Source: Microbacteriaceae bacterium
GTDB taxonomy: Bacteria; Actinomycetota; Actinomycetes; Actinomycetales; Microbacteriaceae
Direction: 5' to 3'
NCBI GenBank assembly: GCA_011620705.1
Contig: WOYR01000101.1
Span: forward strand, 2,241 to 7,287
DNA length: 5,047 bases
Part shown: piece by piece, positions 1 to 5,047 of the stretch
How the letters are laid out: every line of letters starts with the position of its first letter
Position numbering within the stretch: position 1 is the stretch's first letter
Position numbers and translations under genes: made by a program
The notes under the pieces: generated by a model
The model's input: the letters and a program-made list of their open reading frames with translations, nothing else
Databases searched by the model: none
What the model was told of the DNA's origin: nothing

Positions 1-1295
1 TCCGACCAGGCGTCCGGCTGCGGCTGCGGCTCCGGTTCTGGCTCCCGCTGCGAGGTGCGGATGGCGGCGATCAGCAGCAGCGCGAAGCAGATCTCGACCA
101 GCAGGCGGCTCTCGGCGATGCTGTGCACGATCAGGGCGACCATCACCAGGAACGGGAAGACGTCGACCAGTCGGGATGCCCGCCGCTCGGTGTCGATCGC
201 CTGCAGCCAGCTGCGCACGAGCGTGGTCAGCACGAGCAGCCCGAACACGATCAGGCCGATCACGCCGAGCTGGAGGTACACATCGATCCAGGCGTCGTGC
301 GCCTGCAGGTAGGTGACGCCTTTGATCACGGCGAGGTTCTTGAACGGCTCGACCCACGGTATCCAGTAGCTCACCCAGCCCCAGCCGGCCGCCGGCCGCT
401 GGTCGGCCAGCTCGAGCACCCTGCCCCAGATGATGGTGCGGTTGGTGAGCTCCGGGCTCTTGCCGAGCAGGTTCAGGATGGCGCCGTTGGCGAAGACGCC
501 GACCGCGGCGATCCCGAGGGCGACGAGCGCGCCGCCGCCGTAGACGATCCCGCGCCGAGCTCCGGAGGTGGCCCGCACCAAGGCCAGGAACACGCCGGCG
601 ACGACCACCGCGGCAAGGGCGATGAGCACGGTCGAGGAGCGGGTCAGCGCGAGGGCGGCGATCGCGACGACCCCCCAGAAGACGAGCCATGCCCGGGATG
701 CAGTGCCCGAGATCCACTGCACGGTGAAGACCACGAGCGCGAGCAGCGCGACCAGCGCGAGCAGGTTGGAGTTGCCCTGGATGCCCTGGATCCGCCCGCC
801 GTGGAAGAGCAGATCGCGCGACCAGTAGAAGGCGAGCGGGATCTTGTCGAGCTTGGAATAGTCCACGAACAACGGCAGGACCGGATGCCGGATGAAAGCC
901 GCCACGACGAACTCGAAGATCAGCGACAGGCCGAGGATCCAGCGCAGGGCCACCCCGAAGGCGCGCAGCATCGTCTCCATGTCGATCACGAGCGACAGGA
1001 AGACCGCGAAGACGGTGGTGGCGAGGGTGGCGGCGATGCCGATCGCGGTGGCGCCGGGGTAGTCCGACCAGAAGATCGAGACCACGATCAGCACCAGGAA
1101 GGCGATCAGCGTGAACGGCAGGCGGCGCAGCTCGACCCGGGCGCGCACCAGCTCGACGACCGCCAGGACCACCAGGACGATGCAGATCGCCAGCCAGCCC
1201 CACCAGCTGAACAGGTTGCGCCAGAGGTCGCCCGCGGCCAGCGTGAAGAAGCCGAACGCTGCCAGGTGCCGCTGGTAGGCCTCTCTGCGACTCAT
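1..1295 (-). CDS. O-antigen ligase/Wzy-type polysaccharide polymerase, C-terminus cut by window edge
   Basis: Integral membrane protein, 431 codons visible from ATG at 1295; the 3' end lies outside the window. Hydrophobic stretches at about 31-50, 59-76, 82-104, 112-135, 178-195, 203-217, 223-240, 249-268, 339-361 and 381-413 give roughly 10-12 membrane spans. Family-type motifs are WSDYP (76-80), GNSN (174-177), TRSST (218-222), LTNR...W (283-290), GWGW (304-307) and HDAWID (333-338). The last two sit in or at the end of a large loop, about 270-338, like the catalytic outer loop of Wzy_C/O-antigen ligase proteins. Such proteins polymerise or transfer lipid-linked glycans outside the membrane; the substrate here is unknown. 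An in-frame TAG four codons upstream (1305-1307) makes ATG 1295 the earliest possible start. The tail (418-427) is a Glu/Gln-Pro repeat. Divergent from manA. Confident of the superfamily, not of polymerase versus ligase. Confidence -1.
   Translation of the reverse strand, partial: MSRREAYQRHLAAFGFFTLAAGDLWRNLFSWWGWLAICIVLVVLAVVELVRARVELRRLPFTLIAFLVLIVVSIFWSDYPGATAIGIAATLATTVFAVFLSLVIDMETMLRAFGVALRWILGLSLIFEFVVAAFIRHPVLPLFVDYSKLDKIPLAFYWSRDLLFHGGRIQGIQGNSNLLALVALLALVVFTVQWISGTASRAWLVFWGVVAIAALALTRSSTVLIALAAVVVAGVFLALVRATSGARRGIVYGGGALVALGIAAVGVFANGAILNLLGKSPELTNRTIIWGRVLELADQRPAAGWGWVSYWIPWVEPFKNLAVIKGVTYLQAHDAWIDVYLQLGVIGLIVFGLLVLTTLVRSWLQAIDTERRASRLVDVFPFLVMVALIVHSIAESRLLVEICFALLLIAAIRTSQREPEPEPQPQPDAWS
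16..45. repeat. Degenerate 6-bp tandem repeat encoding an (E/Q)-P tail
   Basis: Five 6-base units of the form GGCTGC/GGCTCC/GGTTCT lie end to end. Read on the minus strand they encode alternating acidic or amide residues and proline (residues 418-427 of the polymerase), just after the last hydrophobic segment. This looks like a disordered cytoplasmic tail. Units differ at synonymous and nonsynonymous positions, so it is not a fresh expansion. Confidence -1.
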
Positions 1296-1307
1296 GCGTT
1301 CAGGCTA
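1296..1307 (-). promoter_or_regulatory. Candidate -10 element giving a leaderless polymerase mRNA
   Basis: On the minus strand TAGCCT (1307 down to 1302, fitting TAnnnT) is followed by six bases and then the ATG at 1295. That spacing would put the transcription start on the A of the start codon. No purine-rich Shine-Dalgarno precedes the ATG; the upstream minus strand is pyrimidine-rich (CGCCTCCGCC). Leaderless genes of this design are common in actinobacteria. I see no convincing -35. Assigned by eye only. Confidence -1.
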
Positions 1308-1340
1308 GCGGCGGAGGCGGAGCGCATCGGTGAACCGGCT

Positions 1341-1349
1341 TGCTACCTT
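1341..1349 (+). promoter_or_regulatory. Candidate extended -10 promoter of manA
   Basis: TGCTACCTT fits an extended -10 (TG, one base, then TACCTT at 1344-1349). It would start transcription near 1355 and leave a leader of about 24 bases that contains the ribosome binding site at 1365-1373. No good -35 is visible near 1321-1327. Support is weak to moderate. Confidence -1.
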
Positions 1350-1364
1350 GGTGCGAGCAGACCC

Positions 1365-1373
1365 GGGGAGAGG
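1365..1373 (+). promoter_or_regulatory. Ribosome binding site fixing the manA start
   Basis: GGGGAGAGG ends five bases before ATG 1379. It favours that start over the in-frame TTG at 1340, which would add 13 residues unlike the family's N-terminus and lies upstream of the probable transcription start. Confidence -1.
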
Positions 1374-1378
1374 CGCGG

Positions 1379-2521
1379 ATGTTCGTCGAGATCACCAACA
1401 CCCCGCGCGACTACGCCTGGGGCTCGACGACCGCGATCGCCGGGTTGCTCGGCACCGCACCGAGCGGCCGACCGGAGGCCGAGCTGTGGCTCGGGGCGCA
1501 CCCCGGATCCCCGGCTCGGCTCGTGGGCGTTCAGATCAACGGCCGCGGCGGCACCCTCGCCGATCTGGTGCCTGGGCGGCTGCCGTTCCTGCTGAAGGTG
1601 CTGGCCGCGGCATCCCCGCTCTCGCTGCAGGCGCACCCGACCACCGCGCAGGCCGAGGCCGGATTCGCGGCCGAGAACGCCGCGGGCATCCCGCTCGACG
1701 CGCCCGAGCGCAACTACAAGGACGCCTTCCACAAGCCGGAGCTCATCTACGCGCTCAGCGATCCGTTCCGCGCCCTGTGCGGGTTCCGGCCGGTCGCCGA
1801 GACTCGTGCCCTGCTGCTGCCCGTCTCGGGCGACGCGCGGATCGCGCCGCTGCTGCAGCGGCTGGTCGACGACGCGTCGTTGAAGCCGGTCTTCGAATGG
1901 CTCATCACCCGCGGGCCGGGCGTCGATGATCTGATCGAGGCGGTGGTCGAGGCTTCGGCGGTCGATGCGGGCGCCGTCGCCGACGACGTGTCGTGGGACA
2001 CGGTGCGGCGGCTGGCGGATGCGTTCCCCGGCGACCCCGGCATCGCGATCTCGCTGCTGATGCACACGGCCGTGCTTTCGCCTGGTCAGGTGCTCTACCT
2101 GCCGGCCGGCAACATCCACGCCTACCTGGAAGGGCTCGGCATCGAGCTGATGGCGGCGAGCGACAACGTGCTGCGCGGCGGCCTCACCCCCAAGCACGTC
2201 GACGTGCCCGAGCTGCTCGAGGTGCTCGACTTCCGCCCGCTGCCGCTGCCGTACCTCGAGCCGTCGCGACCCCGAGCAGGCGTCGCGGTCTTCCGGCCCG
2301 ATGTGCCCGACTTCGTGCTGACGGCGGTGTCGCCGGATGCCGCGGCCGCGGGTGTCACGGTGCCGCTCACGGGCCCCGCCATCGCGTTGTGCACGAGCGG
2401 CGCCGTCACGATCGACGGCCACTCCCTGGAGCGCGGGCATGCTGCCTACCTCGCCGACGAGCCGTCGCTGTCGGTCTCGGGCGACGGGATGCTGTTCGTC
2501 GCCTCGACCGGCGCGGGGTAG
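1379..2521 (+). CDS. manA: Mannose-6-phosphate isomerase, class I (ManA)
   Basis: Cytosolic metal-dependent enzyme interconverting mannose-6-phosphate and fructose-6-phosphate, used for mannose catabolism or for supplying GDP-mannose for glycans. The 380-residue product is within, or slightly below, the usual class I length. Motifs in order: DYAWGS (11-16), ELWLGAHP (35-42), SLQAHPT (82-88), NYKDAFHKPE (112-121), LPAGNIHAYLEG (241-252) and DNVLRGGLTPKHVD (262-275). By comparison with characterised type I enzymes, the four metal ligands are Q84, H86, E121 and H247, and R266 is the active-site arginine; all are present. The C-terminal part (about 300-380) is a cupin-like beta region. ATG 1379 is chosen because a good Shine-Dalgarno precedes it and the FVEITNTPRDYAWG start matches the family. 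The gene is divergent from the polysaccharide polymerase, so a role in surface-glycan precursor supply is plausible but inferred. It appears intact and typical. Confidence -1.
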   Translation: MFVEITNTPRDYAWGSTTAIAGLLGTAPSGRPEAELWLGAHPGSPARLVGVQINGRGGTLADLVPGRLPFLLKVLAAASPLSLQAHPTTAQAEAGFAAENAAGIPLDAPERNYKDAFHKPELIYALSDPFRALCGFRPVAETRALLLPVSGDARIAPLLQRLVDDASLKPVFEWLITRGPGVDDLIEAVVEASAVDAGAVADDVSWDTVRRLADAFPGDPGIAISLLMHTAVLSPGQVLYLPAGNIHAYLEGLGIELMAASDNVLRGGLTPKHVDVPELLEVLDFRPLPLPYLEPSRPRAGVAVFRPDVPDFVLTAVSPDAAAAGVTVPLTGPAIALCTSGAVTIDGHSLERGHAAYLADEPSLSVSGDGMLFVASTGAG

Positions 2522-2546
2522 GGCGTCGCGCGTCCCTTCCTTCACA

Positions 2547-2602
2547 GAACACAGATTCGAGTGTTTTGCACCAATGTTTCGGTGATACTAGAATCTGTGT
2601 TC
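2547..2602. promoter_or_regulatory. Perfect 12-bp inverted repeat; candidate paired LexA-type operators
   Basis: GAACACAGATTC (2547-2558) is repeated exactly inverted as GAATCTGTGTTC (2591-2602), with 32 bases between arms. Each arm is itself a near-palindrome of the form GAAY-N4-RTTC, the core of the Gram-positive/actinobacterial SOS box (TCGAAC-N4-GTTCGA). Scored over the 12 defined positions, the left site (2545-2560) matches 9 and the right site (2589-2604) matches 8. The right arm covers the -10 and start point of the candidate HNH-gene promoter, and the left arm lies just upstream of the -35, an arrangement suited to repression. The repeat is seen directly; LexA as binder is inference. 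A different dimeric repressor is possible. Confidence -1.
2566..2594 (+). promoter_or_regulatory. Candidate sigma-A type promoter of the DUF222/HNH gene
   Basis: TTGCAC (2566-2571) and TAGAAT (2589-2594, five of six to TATAAT) are separated by exactly 17 bases in an AT-richer patch. The predicted start is near 2600-2602, giving a leader of about 22-24 bases with the ribosome binding site. The -10 lies within the right arm of the inverted repeat. Confidence -1.
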
Positions 2603-2609
2603 CTCTCGT

Positions 2610-2616
2610 GGGAGAA
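2610..2616 (+). promoter_or_regulatory. Ribosome binding site fixing the DUF222/HNH start at GTG 2624
   Basis: GGGAGAA lies seven bases before GTG 2624. It decides for this GTG over the in-frame GTG at 2561, which lies inside the promoter. Confidence -1.
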
Positions 2617-2623
2617 TCATCAC

Positions 2624-3955
2624 GTGAGCATCTCCACCACCGTGCGGCTCGAGGTCCCGTCCCTCGACGGCATCGAGCGCGCCGACGATCTCACCCTGAT
2701 CGAGGCGATGCGCCGCTGGGCCGAGCTGCGCCGTTCTGCCGACGCCGGACTCGCGCGCATTGCCGGCATCGTGGCGGCGCGCTCCACGCTCGAACTCGGC
2801 TACGACGGGCTCGCGCAGCGGGCCGGCCTGCGGACCGCCGATGCCCTGGTGTCGCAGCTCACCGGAACATCCGGAGCTGAAGCGCGCGCGATCACGGCAG
2901 CCGGCACGATGATGAACGATCCGCAGCCGTGGCTGGGCGAGGTCGCGGAGCGGCTGGCAATGGGCGAGGTGTCGGTCGGGGCCGCGGCGGCGATCCAGTC
3001 CGGCCTGGGATCCCCGTCGCCGGCTGTCGCCGCTGATGATCTGGCGGATGCCGCGCACGAACTGCTGACGAACTCGCACCAGCTCCCGCCCGAGAAGGTG
3101 GCCCGCCGCGCACGCGAACTGCGCGACGAACTCGATGAGAGCGGGGTCGGCGATCGCGAGGCCATGCTGCGCGGGAGGCGCTTCCTGCGGCTGATCCCGC
3201 AGTCGGACGGGATGACACGGCTGATCGGCCTGCTCGACCCGGAATCCGCGGCCATCGTCACCGACGCCGTCGATGCCGTGACGGCTCCGCGACGCGGCGG
3301 GCCGCGGTTCGTCGACCCCGACGCGGTGGCTCGTGCCGACGCGATCGTCCGCGACGAACGAAGCACAGAGCAGCTCACCCTCGACGCCCTCGTCGAAATG
3401 GTGCGGATCGCCGGCGCTGCCGATCAGGGACGCGTCTTCGGGACGCGACGGCCGGCGGTGCGGGTGCATGTCGCGCTCTCCGACCTTCAACGGGGTGCAG
3501 GAACCGCGCATCTGGAAGGCCAGCCGATCGCCGTCTCCGTGCAGACCGCGGAACGGATCGGCTGTTCGAACGGTCTCCTCGGCATCATGTTCGACAACCG
3601 GGGCTGCGCGTTGCGGCTCGGCCGCAGCCGACGGCTGTTCACCGAGAACCAGCACACGGCACTCGCCGCGATCTGGGGAGGATGCGCCGCCCCCGGCTGC
3701 GACCGGCCGCCCTCCTGGACCGAAGCACATCATATTGACGAGTGGAAACGCGACCACGGCCGCACCGATGTCGCCGACGGCATCCTCCTCTGCCGGCACC
3801 ACCACATGCTCATCCACAACAATCACTGGCGAATCAGACGCAACGGCGCCGAATATCTGCTCGAACCACCGCCAGGCGATCCGCTGCACCGCCATGCCCG
3901 GGCACTGGTGCCGAAGAACCCCGTGCATCGGCGATCCGCGGCGCGCGTCGGGTGA
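2624..3955 (+). CDS. DUF222 domain-containing HNH endonuclease-family protein (13E12-like)
   Basis: The 443-residue protein has the usual layout and length of actinobacterial DUF222/HNH proteins: an Ala/Arg/Leu-rich, mostly helical DUF222 region (about 20-335), then an HNH nuclease domain (about 350-400). The nuclease part shows CAAPGC (C354, C359), AHHIDEW (H369, H370), LLCRHHH (C390, H392-H394) and H398. C354, C359, C390 and H393 probably hold a structural zinc, and H370 is the likely general base. The usual Asn of HNH is D385 (ADGILLC). No signal peptide or membrane span is seen. The family is usually multicopy in actinobacteria and includes the mycobacterial 13E12 repeat proteins; its biological role is unsettled, so I give no specific function. 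GTG 2624 is chosen from the Shine-Dalgarno and promoter position. The 3' third (near 3722-3860) uses more AT-rich codons, such as CAT and ATT, than the rest. It converges with the GlxA-type gene and is probably monocistronic. Confidence -1.
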   Translation: MSISTTVRLEVPSLDGIERADDLTLIEAMRRWAELRRSADAGLARIAGIVAARSTLELGYDGLAQRAGLRTADALVSQLTGTSGAEARAITAAGTMMNDPQPWLGEVAERLAMGEVSVGAAAAIQSGLGSPSPAVAADDLADAAHELLTNSHQLPPEKVARRARELRDELDESGVGDREAMLRGRRFLRLIPQSDGMTRLIGLLDPESAAIVTDAVDAVTAPRRGGPRFVDPDAVARADAIVRDERSTEQLTLDALVEMVRIAGAADQGRVFGTRRPAVRVHVALSDLQRGAGTAHLEGQPIAVSVQTAERIGCSNGLLGIMFDNRGCALRLGRSRRLFTENQHTALAAIWGGCAAPGCDRPPSWTEAHHIDEWKRDHGRTDVADGILLCRHHHMLIHNNHWRIRRNGAEYLLEPPPGDPLHRHARALVPKNPVHRRSAARVG

Positions 3956-3970
3956 CTCGGCGAGCGACGT

Positions 3971-3983
3971 GCGAGCAGCTCGC
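3971..3983. terminator. Weak GC hairpin after the HNH gene
   Basis: GCGAG-CAG-CTCGC can form a 5-bp stem with a 3-base loop, 16 bases past the HNH-gene stop. No T-tract follows, so it is at best a poor intrinsic terminator. A palindromic GCCCGGGC follows at 3989-3996. Confidence -1.
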
Positions 3984-4002
3984 TGCAAGCCCGGGCGGTG
4001 GT

Positions 4003-4028
4003 GAGCGCGGCTACCCCGCCGCGCGCTC
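4003..4028. terminator. GC hairpin across the end of the GlxA-type gene
   Basis: GAGCGCG (4003-4009) is complementary to CGCGCTC (4022-4028), and GGC/GCC triplets at 4009-4011 and 4018-4020 offer an alternative inner pairing. The hairpin spans the TAG stop of the minus-strand gene at 4011-4013 and faces both convergent transcripts. No T-run lies on either side, so Rho-independent function is doubtful. Confidence -1.
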
Positions 4029-4979
4029 CCCGAAAGCGCGCCGGTAGTTCGTCGGGGTCGTCTGCAGCACCTTCAGGAAGTGGTGCCGCATCACGGCGGC
4101 CGCGCCGAATCCGGTCAGCTGCGCGATCTGCTCGAGACCCTCGTCGGTCTGCTCGAGCAGCTGCTGCGCGCGCAGGATGCGCTGCCGGTTGAGCCAGGCG
4201 GCGGGAGTGGTGCCCGACTCCGCCCGGAACTTGCGGGCGAAGGTGCGCGGGCTCATGAGGGCGCGGCGCGCCAGCTGGTCGACGGTCAGGTCCTCGTCGA
4301 GGTGCTCCAGCATCCACTCGGTGACCGCGGCCAGCGAGTCGGTGCGGCATTCGGGGATCGGCGACTCGATGTACTGGGACTGCCCGCCGTCGCGCTGCGG
4401 CGGCACCACCATCCGGCGCGCGATCGCATTGGTGGCGGCCGCGCCGAGCTCGGTGCGCACGATGTGCAGGGCGGCGTCGATGCCCGCCGCGGTTCCGGCG
4501 CTGGTGACCACTTTGCCGTCCTGCACGAACAGCACATCGGCGTCGACATCGATCGAGGGGTGCCGCCGCCGCAGCCGGTCCACGTGCATCCAGTGGGTGG
4601 TGGCTTTGCGCCCGTCCAGGATGCCCGCCTCCGCCAGCACGAACGCCCCGCTGCACACGCTGAGCACCCAGGCGCCGCGCTGCTGCGCATCCCGGATCGC
4701 CTGCAGCACCCGGGCGTCCGTCTGCTCATCGCCCATGCCGCGGATGTGGTGGGCCGGCACCGCGATCAGGTCGGCGTCGGCCGCGATGCTGAGGTCCTGG
4801 TCGATGACCATGTCATAACCGAGACTGGTGCGCACCGGGCCGGGCTCCGCGGTGGCGATCGCGAACTCGAAGCTCGGGCCGCCGCTGTCGCTGCGATCGA
4901 TGCCGAACACCTCGCAGACCACCCCGAACTCGAAGGGGGCGACCCCGGGCATGGCGATCAGGACGATCTTGTTGAGCAC
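4011..4979 (-). CDS. GlxA-family transcriptional regulator (DJ-1/PfpI-like domain plus AraC-type HTH)
   Basis: Probable cytosolic DNA-binding regulator of 322 residues, the normal length for the GlxA group. The N-terminal DJ-1/PfpI/class I glutamine amidotransferase-like domain (about 2-185) begins with KIVLIAMPGVAPFEFG, has the nucleophile-elbow motif SVCSGAF with C109, then TTHW (127-130) and TSAGTAAGIDAALH (159-172). The C-terminal AraC-type domain (about 220-318) has two helix-turn-helix units: TVDQLARRALMSPRTFARKF (232-251) and about 281-302 (GLEQIAQLTGFG...), ending with the familiar TPTNYRRAF (308-316). The amidotransferase-like part probably senses a ligand rather than acting as an enzyme; C109 is retained, so activity cannot be excluded. 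GTG 4979 is chosen because AGGAGG lies four bases upstream and the family's first beta strand begins at once. The frame stays open upstream to the window edge, but without another start codon. Its targets are unknown, and the convergent HNH gene is unlikely to be one. Confidence -1.
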   Translation of the reverse strand: MLNKIVLIAMPGVAPFEFGVVCEVFGIDRSDSGGPSFEFAIATAEPGPVRTSLGYDMVIDQDLSIAADADLIAVPAHHIRGMGDEQTDARVLQAIRDAQQRGAWVLSVCSGAFVLAEAGILDGRKATTHWMHVDRLRRRHPSIDVDADVLFVQDGKVVTSAGTAAGIDAALHIVRTELGAAATNAIARRMVVPPQRDGGQSQYIESPIPECRTDSLAAVTEWMLEHLDEDLTVDQLARRALMSPRTFARKFRAESGTTPAAWLNRQRILRAQQLLEQTDEGLEQIAQLTGFGAAAVMRHHFLKVLQTTPTNYRRAFGERAAG

Positions 4980-4983
4980 GGCG

Positions 4984-4989
4984 CCTCCT
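4984..4989 (-). promoter_or_regulatory. Consensus Shine-Dalgarno of the GlxA-type gene
   Basis: The plus strand reads CCTCCT, so AGGAGG is on the coding strand, with four bases (CGCC) before GTG 4979. The match is perfect and the spacing slightly short. It supports GTG as the start. Confidence -1.
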
Positions 4990-4995
4990 GGACTT

Positions 4996-5006
4996 GCCGA
5001 CTCGGC
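4996..5006. promoter_or_regulatory. Small palindrome upstream of the GlxA-type gene, possible operator
   Basis: GCCGA-C-TCGGC is a perfect 5+1+5 palindrome, overlapping a second one, CGGCCGGCCG (5003-5012). They lie 17-33 bases before the start codon. They could be a regulator site, but short GC palindromes arise easily at this composition and no promoter is recognisable here. Confidence -1.
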
Positions 5007-5015
5007 CGGCCGTCT

Positions 5016-5047
5016 CGGGATGCTCGGGATGGCTGGGATGCTCGGGA
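5016..5047. repeat. 9-bp tandem repeat, about 3.5 copies, running off the window
   Basis: Units are CGGGATGCT (5016-5024), CGGGATGGC (5025-5033), TGGGATGCT (5034-5042) and CGGGA (5043-5047, cut). The 13-mer GGGATGCTCGGGA occurs exactly at 5017-5029 and 5035-5047. The period is a multiple of three. The plus strand from ATG 5020 reads (M-x-G) triplets and the minus strand, in frame with the GlxA-type gene, reads S-I-P/A-I-P triplets. It could be a minisatellite, a set of binding sites, or part of a coding region outside the window. Confidence -1.

Noticed and set aside
1340..1378. TTG at 1340 as an upstream start of manA
   Set aside because: It adds 13 residues (MLPWCEQTRGEAR) unlike the family N-terminus and precedes the probable transcription start; ATG 1379 has a well-placed Shine-Dalgarno.
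123..1595. A 490-codon plus-strand open frame opposite the polymerase and running into manA
   Set aside because: Its product is low-complexity (Asp/Glu/Arg/Gln/His-rich) and matches no fold. The opposite strand encodes a coherent membrane protein with family motifs. It is a GC-rich shadow frame.
1343..2545. A 400-codon minus-strand open frame antisense to manA
   Set aside because: Arg/Gly/Gln-rich product without recognisable motifs. manA on the other strand has complete catalytic residues.
2547..2602. The 12-bp inverted repeat as an intrinsic terminator for manA
   Set aside because: The loop would be 32 bases, the stem is not GC-rich, no T-tract follows, and a promoter lies between and within the arms.
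2561..2623. GTG at 2561 as an upstream start of the DUF222/HNH protein
   Set aside because: It lies within the predicted promoter and between the operator arms, has no ribosome binding site, and GTG 2624 has one at good spacing.
2588..3988. A 466-codon minus-strand open frame antisense to the DUF222/HNH gene
   Set aside because: It covers the promoter and ribosome binding site of a well-supported gene and shows no protein-like domain pattern; a shadow of high-GC codon bias.
3823..4656. A 277-codon minus-strand open frame overlapping the GlxA-type gene in another frame
   Set aside because: Ala/Arg/Gly-rich low-complexity product, and the overlapping 322-residue frame contains intact DJ-1-like and AraC domains.
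1..5047. CRISPR array, tRNA/rRNA gene, insertion sequence, or a new defence or mobile system
   Set aside because: No regularly spaced long repeats, no tRNA- or rRNA-like segments, no transposase and no flanking target-site duplications. The single HNH protein has no partner gene suggesting a system.

Overview
The window reads as ordinary chromosome from a high-GC actinobacterium. Very high G+C at third codon positions, GTG starts, frequent GGATGC/GCATCC words and a multicopy-type DUF222/HNH gene all point to Microbacteriaceae, most likely Microbacterium or a close relative. The genus is an inference from style, not from a marker gene.

Layout. (1) Positions 1-1295, minus strand: the N-terminal 431 codons of a polytopic O-antigen ligase/Wzy-type polysaccharide polymerase, cut by the left edge. 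(2) Positions 1296-1378: a short divergent promoter region. (3) Positions 1379-2521, plus: manA, class I mannose-6-phosphate isomerase with all four metal ligands and the active-site arginine. (4) Positions 2522-2623: an AT-richer intergenic promoter region with a perfect 12-bp inverted repeat whose arms resemble actinobacterial LexA (SOS) boxes. (5) Positions 2624-3955, plus: a complete DUF222/HNH endonuclease-family protein (related to the mycobacterial 13E12 repeat family). (6) Positions 3956-4010: a short convergent gap with GC hairpins. (7) Positions 4011-4979, minus: a GlxA-type regulator (DJ-1/PfpI-like domain plus AraC-type DNA-binding domain). (8) Positions 4980-5047: its leader, with a strong Shine-Dalgarno, a small palindrome and a 9-bp tandem repeat running off the right edge.

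The genes do not form one operon. The polymerase and manA are divergent and plausibly linked by surface-polysaccharide metabolism: ManA connects fructose-6-phosphate with mannose-6-phosphate, the route to GDP-mannose. The HNH gene and the GlxA-type regulator converge, and neither has an evident partner here.

I found no new multi-gene system. The most interesting signal is the paired operator-like repeat around the HNH-gene promoter, which suggests DNA-damage (SOS) control. Secondary points are a candidate leaderless promoter for the polymerase, an N-to-D change in the HNH motif, and the 9-bp repeat at the right edge. All promoter and operator calls are made by eye.
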